Shown piece by piece: positions 25,806-34,372 of a stretch of DNA of 64,000 nucleotides (position 1 is its first letter; the number at the start of each line of letters is the position of its first letter). The notes below the pieces were generated by a model. The model made no database searches. It worked only from the letters and a program-made list of their open reading frames with translations, and was not told the DNA's origin. The DNA is from Falsiroseomonas sp046052145 (GTDB lineage: Bacteria; Pseudomonadota; Alphaproteobacteria; Acetobacterales; Acetobacteraceae). The stretch is from NCBI GenBank assembly GCA_046052145.1, contig JBJOMW010000001.1:124001-188000 (forward strand), given 5' to 3'. Both the position numbers and the translations under genes were made by a program.

Positions 25806-26315
25806 TCAGGGATCGGCCCGGCCGGGGCCGAGCGGGAGTTCGGGATGGCGGGCGGCAGAAGAGCCGGGCGCCAGGCGCTTTTCGTGGTTCAGCAGCCAGA
25901 GCTTGGTGGCCGGCCCCTCGCCACCCGAATAGCCACCCAGCGCCCCACCGGCCGCGAGTACGCGGTGGCAGGGAATGAGGATCGGGATCGGGTTGGCGCC
26001 ATTCGCCTGCCCGATGGCACGGGCGGCACTGCCGAGCAAGCGGGCGAGCTCGCCATAGGAGCGCGTCTCGCCAGCGGGAATATCCCGCAGCGCCTGCCAG
26101 ACGCGCTGGCGGAAGGCGGTGCCATGGGGTGCAAGCGGCAGGTCGAAAGGGGTGGCCGGATCGTCGAACCAGTCCTGCAGCTGCGCCACCGCGCGCCGCA
26201 GCAAGGCCGTGCGGTCCTGGTCACGCCCGCGCCCCCAATCGAGGGCGACGATGGCGCCGTCCTCTTCGGAGAGGGTCACCTCGCCGAGCGGGGTGAGGCA
26301 GGTTAGTTGCGGCAT
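25806..26315 (-). CDS. ogt: Methylated-DNA--[protein]-cysteine S-methyltransferase (Ogt/MGMT)
   Basis: Suicide repair protein that takes the alkyl group from O6-alkylguanine. The 169-aa protein carries GTAFRQRVWQALRDIPAGETRSYGELA, the DNA-binding helix-turn-helix with its Arg finger (AARAIGQANGANPIPILIPC), and the acceptor motif PCHRV with Cys116, then GALGGYSGG. ATG 26315 is the start that matches the family; the frame stays open further upstream but with unrelated low-complexity sequence. It heads a two-gene minus-strand unit with the quinone reductase. The divergent 187-bp spacer to the 2Fe-2S gene presumably holds both promoters; I see no clear boxes. Confidence 0.93.
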   Translation of the reverse strand: MPQLTCLTPLGEVTLSEEDGAIVALDWGRGRDQDRTALLRRAVAQLQDWFDDPATPFDLPLAPHGTAFRQRVWQALRDIPAGETRSYGELARLLGSAARAIGQANGANPIPILIPCHRVLAAGGALGGYSGGEGPATKLWLLNHEKRLAPGSSAARHPELPLGPGRADP

Positions 26316-26502
26316 CTCAGGTGTCCAGGGCGCGCCATGCGCCACAACCTGGGGTCCGGCGTCAAGCCATGGTCGCGCATGGTTGCGCGGCAGGACGGAG
26401 CGAAGCGGCGCGACGGGCAGGGTGCAGGACCGGCGGCAGGTCGGCCCTGGCCGGCGCGGGGCTTCGCGGCTACATGCCAGCGCGCATGCCACGCCGCACC
26501 GC

Positions 26503-26904
26503 ATGGAGTTTCGCGTGACCGATCTTCCCGCCCCAGCCGGTGCCGAAGCTGCCGCGGCCTCCGACCCGCCGCCCTATTTCCGCGCCCATGTCTTCGTCTG
26601 TTGCAACCGCCGCCCCGATGGGCACCGCCGCGGCTCCTGCGCGGCGCGGGGCAGCGAGGAGCTGCGCGACTACATGAAGGCGCGCGCGAAGGAACTCGGG
26701 CTGCGCGACGTACGGGTGAACATGGCTGGCTGCCTCGACCGCTGCGAATTCGGCCCGGCGCTGGTCATCTACCCCGAGGGCATCTGGTACAGTCCGAAGA
26801 CGCGGGCCGATGTAGACGAAATTCTCGCGGCCCATCTGGTCGCCGGCAGCCGCGTGCCCCGTCTGATGCTGACGGAGAAGGATGTCCCGCCCCCGAAGGG
26901 ATGA
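26503..26904 (+). CDS. Thioredoxin-like (2Fe-2S) ferredoxin domain protein
   Basis: A 133-aa protein of the thioredoxin-fold [2Fe-2S] ferredoxin family. Cysteines in HVFVCCNRRPDG (C33, C34), RGSCAARG (C46) and VNMAGCLDRCEFGP (C77, C81) give the four ligands typical of the group, with PEGIWYSPKTRADVDEILAAHL after them. Cytoplasmic; an electron carrier or Fe-S protein of unknown partner. ATG 26503 was chosen; GTG 26515 is a close alternative. It ends 18 bp before a parS site and 84 bp before mnmE. Confidence 0.86.
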   Translation: MEFRVTDLPAPAGAEAAAASDPPPYFRAHVFVCCNRRPDGHRRGSCAARGSEELRDYMKARAKELGLRDVRVNMAGCLDRCEFGPALVIYPEGIWYSPKTRADVDEILAAHLVAGSRVPRLMLTEKDVPPPKG

Positions 26905-26922
26905 GGACCCGGCCGCGCGCGC

Positions 26923-26938
26923 CGTTTCACGTGAAACA
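26923..26938. promoter_or_regulatory. parS centromere site, upstream of mnmE
   Basis: CGTTTCACGTGAAACA matches the palindromic parS consensus TGTTTCACGTGAAACA at 15 of 16 positions. parA and parB lie 4 kb downstream. ParB dimers load at such sites and spread as CTP clamps to build the partition complex. The site is non-coding. Confidence 0.88.
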
Positions 26939-26988
26939 CTCACCCTAGGCCGGGCAAGGCCGCGATCAGCAGGACCGGCCACAGCGCC

Positions 26989-28317
26989 ATGGGCGACGCA
27001 CAGGACACGATCTTCGCCAAGGCGTCCGGCGCCGGCCAGGCCGCCGTGGCGGTGCTGCGGCTCTCCGGGCCAGGCGCGGGCCCGGCCCTGGCCCAGCTCG
27101 CCGGCCGCCTGCCCGCCCCGCGCCACGCCAGCCTCCGGCGCCTGCGCTGCCCCCGCAGCCAGGAGGTGCTCGACCAGGCGCTGGTGCTGTGGTTCCCGGG
27201 ACCGCAGAGCTACACCGGAGAGGATAGCGCGGAGCTCCATTTGCATGGCGGCGCCGCGATCGTGACCGGCGTCGCCGAGGCGCTGGCCGCCCTCGGCTGC
27301 CGCCCGGCCGAGCCCGGCGAGTTCACCCGCCGCGCCTTCCTGCACGGCAAGCTGGACCTGACCCAGGCCGAGGCCGTCGCCGACCTGATCGCCGCCGAGA
27401 CCGCCGCCCAGCGCCGCCAGGCGCTCCGCCAGGCCGAGGGGGCTCTAGCCACCCTCTACGGCGCCTGGACGGCACGCGCGACGCGCATCCTGGCCCACCA
27501 GGAAGCCGCCATCGAGTTCGAGATGGACGATCTGCCGAGCGACCTCTCCGCCCAGGCCCGGCGCGAGGCCGCGGCGCTCGCGCAGGAGATCGCCGCGCAT
27601 CTCGACGATGGCGGCCGGGGGGAGCGGCTGCGGGAGGGGCTCTCGATCGCCATCCTCGGCGCGCCGAATGCCGGCAAATCCTCGCTGCTGAACGCGCTGG
27701 TGGGCCGGGATGCGGCAATCGTCTCCGCGCAGGCGGGTACGACGCGGGATGTGGTGGAGGTTCGGCTCGACCTCGGCGGCATCCCGGCCATCCTCGCCGA
27801 TACCGCCGGACTGCGCGCAACCCAGGACGAGATTGAACAGGAAGGCGTCCGCCGCGCCCGGCGCCGGGCGGAGGAGGCCGACCTGGTGCTTGCCGTCTTC
27901 GCCGCCGATGCAGCCCCGGATACGGAGACGCTGGCGCTGGCCGCAGCGCGGCCAGATGCGGTGCTGGTCGCCTCGAAGGCCGATTTGGCGCCGCCTCCCG
28001 CGCTGATCGCCGGCCGCGCCCCCCTACCGACCAGCGCCCGGACCGGCGCGGGCCTCGGCGCGCTGAAGGCCGCGCTCGCCGCCGCCGCCGAGCGCCGCGC
28101 GGGCCTCGCCGATGCGCCCGTCCTGACGCGGGCGCGCCACCGGGCCGCGCTGACGGAGGCAGCGGCGCGCCTTGAGGAGGCCGCGGACGCGCCGCTGCCG
28201 GAACTCGCGGCCGAGGCCTATCGGGGCGCCGTGCTGGCACTCGGCCGCCTGACAGGCCGTGTCGGCGTCGAGGATGTGCTCGATGTCGTCTTTGGCGACT
28301 TCTGCATCGGCAAGTAG
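26989..28317 (+). CDS. mnmE: tRNA uridine-5-carboxymethylaminomethyl(34) synthesis GTPase MnmE
   Basis: Works with MnmG to modify wobble U34 in tRNAs. The 442-aa protein has the N-terminal tetrahydrofolate-binding domain (TIFAKASGAGQAAVAVLRLSG, SYTGEDSAELHLHGG, FLHGKLDLTQAEAVADLI), a helical domain, and an inserted G domain with P-loop GAPNAGKSSLLN (~222), AGTTRD, DTAGLR and SKADL. It ends FGDFCIGK, with the conserved C-terminal Cys. It is first in mnmE-mnmG-rsmG-parA-parB, 18 bp before mnmG. Confidence 0.97.
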   Translation: MGDAQDTIFAKASGAGQAAVAVLRLSGPGAGPALAQLAGRLPAPRHASLRRLRCPRSQEVLDQALVLWFPGPQSYTGEDSAELHLHGGAAIVTGVAEALAALGCRPAEPGEFTRRAFLHGKLDLTQAEAVADLIAAETAAQRRQALRQAEGALATLYGAWTARATRILAHQEAAIEFEMDDLPSDLSAQARREAAALAQEIAAHLDDGGRGERLREGLSIAILGAPNAGKSSLLNALVGRDAAIVSAQAGTTRDVVEVRLDLGGIPAILADTAGLRATQDEIEQEGVRRARRRAEEADLVLAVFAADAAPDTETLALAAARPDAVLVASKADLAPPPALIAGRAPLPTSARTGAGLGALKAALAAAAERRAGLADAPVLTRARHRAALTEAAARLEEAADAPLPELAAEAYRGAVLALGRLTGRVGVEDVLDVVFGDFCIGK

Positions 28318-28335
28318 AGAGCGTATATCGCGCCC

Positions 28336-30204
28336 ATGACGGCACCGACGGCCTATGATGTGGTGGTGGTGGGCGGCGGCCATGCCGGCTGCGAGGCCGC
28401 GGCCGCGGCCGCGCGCTGCGGCGCGCGCACCCTGCTGCTGACTCATCGGCGCGACACCATCGGCGAGATGTCCTGCAACCCCGCCATCGGCGGGATCGGC
28501 AAGGGCCATCTGGTGCGGGAGATCGACGCGCTGGACGGGGTGATGGCCCGCGTGGCCGATGCCGCGGCCATCCACGTCAAGCAGCTGAACCGCAGCAAGG
28601 GCCCCGCCGTCCGCGGCCCCCGAGCCCAAGCCGACCGCAAGCTCTACCGCCAGGCGATGCAGCGCCTGCTGGGCGACCTACCGGGCCTCGATATCCTAGC
28701 CGAGCCGGCCGAGGACCTCGAACTGGATGCCGCGGGCCGTATCGCGGCGGTGGTCACCGGCACCGGCCGGCGCATCGCCTGCGGCGCGCTGGTCGTCACC
28801 ACCGGCACCTTCCTCCGCGGCGAGATCCATCTGGGGGAGGAGCGCATCCCGGCCGGGCGGCACGGCGATGCACCCGCCATCGGCCTCGCGCTGGCGCTCG
28901 AGAGGCTGAAGCTGCCGCTCGCGCGGCTCAAGACGGGCACGCCGCCCCGCCTCGACGGCCGAACCATCGACTGGCAGGCGCTGGAGCCGCAGCCGGGCGA
29001 CGACCCGCCCGAGCCACTCTCCTGGCTGACGGACCGGATCACCAACCCGCAGGTGGAATGCCGGATCACCTGGACCACGCCGGCAACCCACGCCCTGATC
29101 CGGGAGAATCTGCACCGCACGGCGGTCTATGGCGGGCGCATCCAGGGTGTTGGCCCGCGCTATTGCCCCTCCATCGAGGACAAGGTGGTCCGCTTCGCCG
29201 ACCGGGACCGGCACCAGATCTTCCTGGAGCCGGAGGGGCTCGACGACCACACGGTCTATCCGAACGGCATCTCCACCAGCCTGCCGGCGGCGATCCAGGC
29301 GGCGCTGATCGCCTCCATCCCGGGGCTGGAGCGGGCCGAGATCCTCCGCCCCGGCTATGCGATCGAATACGACCATGTGGACCCGCGCGCCCTGCAGCCG
29401 ACGCTGGAGGTGCGCGGCACGCCCGGCCTGTTCCTGGCCGGCCAGATCAACGGCACCACCGGCTATGAGGAAGCCGCCGCCCAAGGGCTGATGGCCGGGC
29501 TGAACGCCGCGCTGCGAGCGGCCGGCGGCTCGCCAGACCGGGTGCTGGGCCGGGCGGAGGCCTATATCGGCGTGCTGGTGGACGATCTGGTGCTGCACGG
29601 CGTCTCCGAGCCCTACCGCATGCTGACCGCCCGCGCCGAGCACCGGCTCAGCCTGCGCGCGGACAATGCCGGGCTGCGCCTGACCGAACGCGGCCTCGGC
29701 TGGGGCTGCGTCGGGCCGGAGCGCGCGCGCCGTCACGCGGCCTTCGCCGCTGCGGTCGCAAACGCCCTCGCCCGCGCCCGCCAGGACGAGACGACGCCAG
29801 CCGCCATCGCCGCCGCCGGCCTGCCCGTGCGTCAGGACGGGCGGCGGCGCAGCGCGCTCGACCTGCTCGCCCTGCCCGATATCGCCCTGGCCCAGGCCGC
29901 CACCCTCTTCCCCTGGCTGGCCGATCTACCGCCCGATGTCGCAGCCCAGCTGGAGGCCGAGGCGCTCTACGCACCCTATCTCCGCCGGCATGAGGCCGAG
30001 CGCCGCCTGATCGAGAAGGAGGAGCGCCTGGCGATCCCCGACGGGCTCGATTTCGGCCTGGTCCCCGGCCTATCGCGGGAGATGCAGCAGCGCCTTGGCC
30101 GTGCTCGCCCCGCCACGCTCGGCAGCGCCGGCCGCGTGGCGGGCGTCACGCCTGCTGCCGTGGCGGCGCTCGCCATGCATCTCCGTCGCGCCACGGCCGG
30201 CTGA
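28336..30204 (+). CDS. mnmG: tRNA uridine-5-carboxymethylaminomethyl(34) synthesis enzyme MnmG (GidA)
   Basis: FAD-dependent partner of MnmE in cytoplasmic tRNA wobble modification. The 622-aa protein opens with YDVVVVGGGHAGCEAAAAAA (FAD-binding GxGxxG type), followed by SCNPAIGGIGKGHLVREIDA, the family signature, then GPAVRGPRAQADRKLY, FLRGEIHLGE, GYAIEYDHVDPRAL and LFLAGQINGTTGYEEAAAQG. The C-terminal helical domain is intact. It ends directly against rsmG: the GTG start of rsmG is the base after its TGA. Confidence 0.98.
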   Translation: MTAPTAYDVVVVGGGHAGCEAAAAAARCGARTLLLTHRRDTIGEMSCNPAIGGIGKGHLVREIDALDGVMARVADAAAIHVKQLNRSKGPAVRGPRAQADRKLYRQAMQRLLGDLPGLDILAEPAEDLELDAAGRIAAVVTGTGRRIACGALVVTTGTFLRGEIHLGEERIPAGRHGDAPAIGLALALERLKLPLARLKTGTPPRLDGRTIDWQALEPQPGDDPPEPLSWLTDRITNPQVECRITWTTPATHALIRENLHRTAVYGGRIQGVGPRYCPSIEDKVVRFADRDRHQIFLEPEGLDDHTVYPNGISTSLPAAIQAALIASIPGLERAEILRPGYAIEYDHVDPRALQPTLEVRGTPGLFLAGQINGTTGYEEAAAQGLMAGLNAALRAAGGSPDRVLGRAEAYIGVLVDDLVLHGVSEPYRMLTARAEHRLSLRADNAGLRLTERGLGWGCVGPERARRHAAFAAAVANALARARQDETTPAAIAAAGLPVRQDGRRRSALDLLALPDIALAQAATLFPWLADLPPDVAAQLEAEALYAPYLRRHEAERRLIEKEERLAIPDGLDFGLVPGLSREMQQRLGRARPATLGSAGRVAGVTPAAVAALAMHLRRATAG

Positions 30205-30855
30205 GTGTTTCACGTGGAACAGGACCTCGCCGGCGCCCCGCGCCTCCCCCTACCCCCAGCACCACCGATGGAGGCCGACACCACCGCCCGCCTCAATGCC
30301 TTCACCGATCTGCTGCTGCGCTGGAACGCCCGGATCAACCTCGTCGCCGACCGCGACGCCGAGGCCGTGCGGACCCGCCACATCGCCGATTCCCTTCAAC
30401 TGCTCCCTCTGCTGCCGCCAGGCGACGGCCCGGTTGGCGACCTCGGCAGCGGCGGCGGCTTTCCGGGGCTGGTCCTGGCCATCGCCTCGCGCCGCCCCTT
30501 CCACTTGGTCGAATCCGACCGCCGCAAGGCGGCGTTCCTGACGGAAGCCGCGGCCCAGCTCGGCCTGACCCATGTCAGGGTCCACCCACAGCGGATCGAG
30601 GCCGCGCGCCTGCCCCCGCTCGCCGCCGTCACCGCCCGCGCCCTTGCCCCCCTCACCGATCTGCTGCCGCATGCCGCGCGGCTGCTGGCGCCCGACGGCA
30701 TCGCCCTCTTCCCGAAGGGCCGCACCGCCGAGGATGAATTGACCGCAGCCCTCATGCACTGGACACTGCGGGTCGAGCGGTTTCAAAGCCGCACAGCCCC
30801 GGACGCCACCCTCCTCCGCCTCAGCGAGATCCGCCGTGACACCCCGGCCGACTGA
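30205..30855 (+). CDS. rsmG: 16S rRNA (guanine-527-N7)-methyltransferase RsmG (GidB)
   Basis: Methylates G527 of 16S rRNA with SAM. The 216-aa protein has LNAFTDLLLRWNARINLVADRD, TRHIADSLQLLPLLP, the SAM-binding VGDLGSGGGFPGLVLAIA (~76-93), FHLVESDRRKAAFLTEAA, and TARALAPLTDLL. The start GTG 30205 gives the N-terminus MFHVEQ, because a parS site covers the start codon; similar FHV starts occur in other alphaproteobacterial RsmG. It overlaps parA by 20 bp at its end. Confidence 0.96.
   Translation: MFHVEQDLAGAPRLPLPPAPPMEADTTARLNAFTDLLLRWNARINLVADRDAEAVRTRHIADSLQLLPLLPPGDGPVGDLGSGGGFPGLVLAIASRRPFHLVESDRRKAAFLTEAAAQLGLTHVRVHPQRIEAARLPPLAAVTARALAPLTDLLPHAARLLAPDGIALFPKGRTAEDELTAALMHWTLRVERFQSRTAPDATLLRLSEIRRDTPAD
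30206..30221. promoter_or_regulatory. parS centromere site at the start of rsmG
   Basis: TGTTTCACGTGGAACA, a known parS variant (the consensus tolerates either base at one position). It begins at the second base of the rsmG GTG start codon, so the site encodes the first residues, FHVEQ. Its closeness to parAB and the matching site at 26923 support function. Confidence 0.9.
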
Positions 30856-31648
30856 CCGCGCATCCCCGCGGATCCTCGCCTTCGCCAACCAGAAGGGCGG
30901 CGTCGGCAAGACCACCACCGCGATCAACCTGGCCACCGCGCTTGCCGCGGAGCACAAGGTGCTGCTGCTCGACCTCGACCCGCAGGGCAACGCCTCCACC
31001 GGGCTTGGCATCGGCCGTGGCGAGCGCGCCGCCGGCAGCTATGCCCTGCTGGCCGAGGACCGGCCGCTGGCTGAGCTGATCCGCCCGACCGCCATCCCGA
31101 ACCTCTCCATCCTGCCCGCCGACCCCGACCTTGCGGGCGCCGAGGTGGAGCTCGTCGGCCTCGAGGACCGCGAGAAGCGCCTCGCGCTGGCGTTCAAGGC
31201 CGGTGCAGAGGTGCTGCGCGGCTTCGACTTCGTCTTCCTCGACTGCCCGCCCTCGCTCGGCCTGATCACGCTGAACGCGCTCGTTGCCGCCGAAGGCGTG
31301 ATCGTGCCGCTGCAGACCGAGTTCTTCGCGCTCGAGGGCATCAGCCAGATCACCCGCACCATCGACCGCGTCCGCCGCGCCCTCAATCCGCGCCTCGCGC
31401 TGGAGGGCATCGTGCTCACCATGGTGGACCGGCGGAACAACCTGTCCGAGCTGGTCGCCAGCGATGTCCGCAGCTTCTTCAAGGACAAGGTCTTCGAGAC
31501 GGTGATCCCCCGCAATGTCCGGGTCAGCGAGGCCCCCTCGCACGGGCTGCCGGTGCTGATCTACGATTTCCGCTCGCCCGGCGCCCAGGCCCATCTCCGG
31601 CTCGCGGCCGAGTTCCTCAAGCGCGAACGGGCGCGCGCCCGAGCCTGA
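30836..31648 (+). CDS. parA: Chromosome partitioning ATPase ParA
   Basis: Drives origin segregation by forming ATP-dependent gradients on the nucleoid with ParB-parS. The 270-aa protein has the deviant Walker A RILAFANQKGGVGKTTTAIN (~12-31, both lysines present), LLLDLDPQGNASTGLG, VFLDCPPSLGLITLNAL, VPLQTEFFALEGISQ and IPRNVRVSEAPSHGLPV. No N-terminal HTH is present, so it is the chromosomal Soj type. GTG 30836 lies inside the rsmG end. parB follows after 16 bp. Confidence 0.97.
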   Translation: MTPRPTDRASPRILAFANQKGGVGKTTTAINLATALAAEHKVLLLDLDPQGNASTGLGIGRGERAAGSYALLAEDRPLAELIRPTAIPNLSILPADPDLAGAEVELVGLEDREKRLALAFKAGAEVLRGFDFVFLDCPPSLGLITLNALVAAEGVIVPLQTEFFALEGISQITRTIDRVRRALNPRLALEGIVLTMVDRRNNLSELVASDVRSFFKDKVFETVIPRNVRVSEAPSHGLPVLIYDFRSPGAQAHLRLAAEFLKRERARARA

Positions 31649-31664
31649 AAAGCGACCTCACCGC

Positions 31665-32534
31665 ATGAGCACCACCCGCAAGGCCCCCCCCTCCCGCCTC
31701 GGGCGCGGCCTCTCCGCCCTGATCCCGGATGCGCCGGCCGCGGAGGCCACTGGCGGCGCGGCGCTGCGCACCCTGCCGGTCGAGGCGCTGGAGCCCGGCC
31801 CCTTCCAGCCCCGCGGCGGCATGGACAAAGCGAGCCTCGATGACCTCGCCGCCTCGATCCGCGAAAACGGCATCCTCCAGCCCATCCTGGCCCGCCCCAA
31901 GCCCGGCGCGCCCGGCGCTTATCAGATCATCGGCGGCGAGCGCCGCTGGCGCGCCGCCCAGGCCGCGCAGCTGCATGAGGTGCCGGTCGTCGTCCGTGAG
32001 CTTGGCGACCGCGAGGCCATGGCCGCGGGCCTCGTTGAGAACCTGCAGCGGCAGGACCTCAACGCCATGGAGGAGGCAGAGGGCTATCGCCGCCTCCTCG
32101 ACGAGTTCGGCCTGACGCAGGACGGCCTCGGCCAGGCCGTCGGCAAAAGCCGCAGCCATGTCGCGAACATGCTGCGCCTGCTGACCCTGCCGCCCGAGGT
32201 CCGCAACCTGGTGGCGAATGGCGTGCTCTCGGCCGGTCATGCCCGCACGCTGGTGACGGCAGCGAATCCCGCCGCGCTCGCCGCCCAGATCGTCGCCCGC
32301 GGCCTGAATGTCCGCCAGGCGGAAGCGCTCGCAGCCGCGCAAGGCAAGCCCAAGGCGGGCGCCAAGGACCAGGCGCGCCGCGATCCCGACATCGCCGCCC
32401 TCGAACGCGACCTGACCGAGCGGCTCGGGCTTCGCGTTGCCCTGAAGACGCAAGGCAAGGGCGGCGAGGTGGTGATCCACTACCGCGACCTCGACCAACT
32501 CGACGGGCTGGTCCGGCTGCTGTCGGGCGGCTGA
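31665..32534 (+). CDS. parB: Chromosome partitioning protein ParB
   Basis: CTP-hydrolysing DNA clamp that loads at parS. The 289-aa protein starts with RLGRGLSALIPD, the short segment that contacts ParA. The CTPase region has FQPRGGMDKASLDDLAASIR, IIGGERRWRAAQAA (GERRWRA box, ~86-99) and GLVENLQRQDLNAMEEAEGY. The HTH is LGQAVGKSRSHVANMLRLL. The C-terminal dimerisation domain ends HYRDLDQLDGLVRLLSGG. Its stop is 70 bp from the convergent holA; the gap contains an AT-rich piece (ATTGTAATATAAGGG, about 32558) but no clear terminator. Confidence 0.97.
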   Translation: MSTTRKAPPSRLGRGLSALIPDAPAAEATGGAALRTLPVEALEPGPFQPRGGMDKASLDDLAASIRENGILQPILARPKPGAPGAYQIIGGERRWRAAQAAQLHEVPVVVRELGDREAMAAGLVENLQRQDLNAMEEAEGYRRLLDEFGLTQDGLGQAVGKSRSHVANMLRLLTLPPEVRNLVANGVLSAGHARTLVTAANPAALAAQIVARGLNVRQAEALAAAQGKPKAGAKDQARRDPDIAALERDLTERLGLRVALKTQGKGGEVVIHYRDLDQLDGLVRLLSGG

Positions 32535-32604
32535 CCGCGCCGTTCCGTCGCAACGCATTGTAATATAAGGGCTTTTCTGGCGCTGCCGCGCGGCGCATGA
32601 TCCC

Positions 32605-33612
32605 TCAGCGCCGCGCCTGGGCCTGCCGGGCGATCGCGGCCAGCGCCGCGCGGGCCAGCGTCGTGTCGGCGTCGCGAAACGCCGTGGTCTTGGTGCGCTT
32701 CTCGGCTTCCAGCAGCGCCGCCCCCGCGGCCTCCAGAGCCGCCGGCGACCACAGGCGCAGGGCGCGCTCGAAAGCGGGCTTGTGGCGGAAAAACACCGGG
32801 GGACGCAGCACGCCGATATCGCCACCGGCCACCGCCGCCTCATGCAGCCGCTGCACATGCCGTAGCGCCGCGCGCAGCACGGCGACGGAGTTGGCGCCTT
32901 CCGCGAAGGCCGCCGTCAGCGCACGGTCGGCACGCGCGGCCTCTCCGGCGGTTGCGGCCATCAGCGCCTCATCGAGGTCGGACGCCGCGCCCTCCCCGCC
33001 GCAGGCGAGCGCCGCATCCTCATCCACGCGGCCGCCGGCCCCGACATAGAGCGCGAGCTTTTCTACCTCGCGCCGCGTCTGCATCCGATCCTCGCCGAGC
33101 CGCGTCGCCAGCCAGGAGAGCGCCGCCGGATCGGCCTGCACCCCTTCCTCGCGCAGCATGCGGCCGATCGTGGCCGCCAATTCCTCGCCCCGCTCGCGAT
33201 AGCAGGCGATGACCCCCACCTCCGGCGCCGCTTCCGCCATCAACCGCAGCCTGGAGCGGGTGGTGAGCTCCCCGCCTTCCAGCACGATCAACGCCTCGCC
33301 CGGCGTCGCCAGCGCGTCCTTGAGCGGGGTGGCGTGGGCATCGGTTGCCTCGCGCAGCCGCACCACGCGCCGCCCGCCGGTCATCGCCAGCGCCGCGGCT
33401 TCGCCCGCCAGCGCGCCCGGCTTCGCAGCTTCGTCGCGGTTCAGCTCCGCCAGCCGGAAGGGATCGTCCATCGCCCCGCCCAGCACGGCGCGCACCAGCG
33501 CCTCCGCCCGCTCTCGCACCAGCCCGGCATCGTCGCCATGGAGCAGCACGGCGCGAAAGGGGCCGGGATCGGCGAGCACCGCAGCCGCGCGGCGCGCATC
33601 GAGCTTGGCCAT
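32605..33612 (-). CDS. holA: DNA polymerase III subunit delta
   Basis: Clamp-loader subunit that opens the beta sliding clamp. The 335-aa protein has the HolA pattern: LDARRAAAVLADPGPFRAVLL, HGDDAGLVRERAEALVRAVL, FRLAELN, LAMTGGRRVVRLREATD and LIVLEGGELTTRSRLRLM. A helical C-terminal domain follows (GAGGRVDEDAALACGGEG). It is the last gene of the minus-strand series DUF3576-leuS-lptE-holA, in the order usual for alphaproteobacteria, 39 bp after lptE. Confidence 0.93.
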   Translation of the reverse strand: MAKLDARRAAAVLADPGPFRAVLLHGDDAGLVRERAEALVRAVLGGAMDDPFRLAELNRDEAAKPGALAGEAAALAMTGGRRVVRLREATDAHATPLKDALATPGEALIVLEGGELTTRSRLRLMAEAAPEVGVIACYRERGEELAATIGRMLREEGVQADPAALSWLATRLGEDRMQTRREVEKLALYVGAGGRVDEDAALACGGEGAASDLDEALMAATAGEAARADRALTAAFAEGANSVAVLRAALRHVQRLHEAAVAGGDIGVLRPPVFFRHKPAFERALRLWSPAALEAAGAALLEAEKRTKTTAFRDADTTLARAALAAIARQAQARR

Positions 33613-33651
33613 CGGCGCGGCCTTAGCCGTTCGGGCGCAAGCGCGGCGCGC

Positions 33652-34368
33652 TCATCGGAAGCCATCCCGCGTGCCGATGCCGCTGGCGGGCCCGCCGCTC
33701 ACGCCCTCGACGGGGCTTGGCAGCGTCGCGCCGGCAGGAAGCGGCAGGGATTGGAGCATCGGCGCCGGCGCCTCGACCGGTTCGATCCGCTGGCCCGTGC
33801 CGCCTTCGCGCAACCGCCGGAACTGCATCGCCAGGCGGAGAGCGACCTCGTCTGCCAGCTGCTCAGCCAAGCGGCGCTCCATCGCGTCGCGGCTGGCATC
33901 CGCCCCGAAGAACTGGACGCCCTGGATGTTGTAGGCGTCGAGGGTACGCTCGAAGCCGTTCGCCACGGTCTCCCGCGGGGTCAGGCGCAGCAGGGTCCAA
34001 TTGGCCGTGGCGATCATCCGCACCCGGGTCGCCGCGCCGTCGGACTGGATGCCGACCGCCTCGCCTGCCACGCTCGGGCCCACCAGCAGCTCCCATCGCG
34101 CGGCGACAGCTTCGCCGCGCCCCTGGCCGAGCCGCTGTTGCAGCGCGCGGCGCAACAACTGGCCGAAGCGGTCCGGAATGATCGCAACCCGCGTCGCCGC
34201 CATATCGGCGGCCAGCGCGGCGTCGGACCCAGCGGCAGCGCCACCGCTGTAGATCGGCCGAAAGCCGCAGCCCGCCGTGCCGAGCGCGAGCAGCCCAGCC
34301 GCGCCGCGCAGCAGCGCACGACGCCGCACGTCGCCCGCCGCCGCGCCGGAGCCTGCGTGCCGAGCCAC
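33652..34368 (-). CDS. lptE: LPS assembly lipoprotein LptE
   Basis: Outer-membrane lipoprotein that plugs the LptD barrel in lipopolysaccharide export. The signal sequence runs through RRRALLRGAAGLLALGTAGC, with the lipobox GTAGC and then GFRPIYSGG, the usual LptE opening. The rest is a mixed alpha/beta domain: VAIIPDRFGQLLRRALQQRL, ASRDAMERRLAEQLADEVAL. I chose GTG 34368 (238 aa), 5 bp after the leuS stop. An overlapping longer start (34407) and TTG 34380 are possible. It sits between leuS and holA, as expected for the family. Confidence 0.87.
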   Translation of the reverse strand: MARHAGSGAAAGDVRRRALLRGAAGLLALGTAGCGFRPIYSGGAAAGSDAALAADMAATRVAIIPDRFGQLLRRALQQRLGQGRGEAVAARWELLVGPSVAGEAVGIQSDGAATRVRMIATANWTLLRLTPRETVANGFERTLDAYNIQGVQFFGADASRDAMERRLAEQLADEVALRLAMQFRRLREGGTGQRIEPVEAPAPMLQSLPLPAGATLPSPVEGVSGGPASGIGTRDGFR

Positions 34369-34372
34369 TGCC

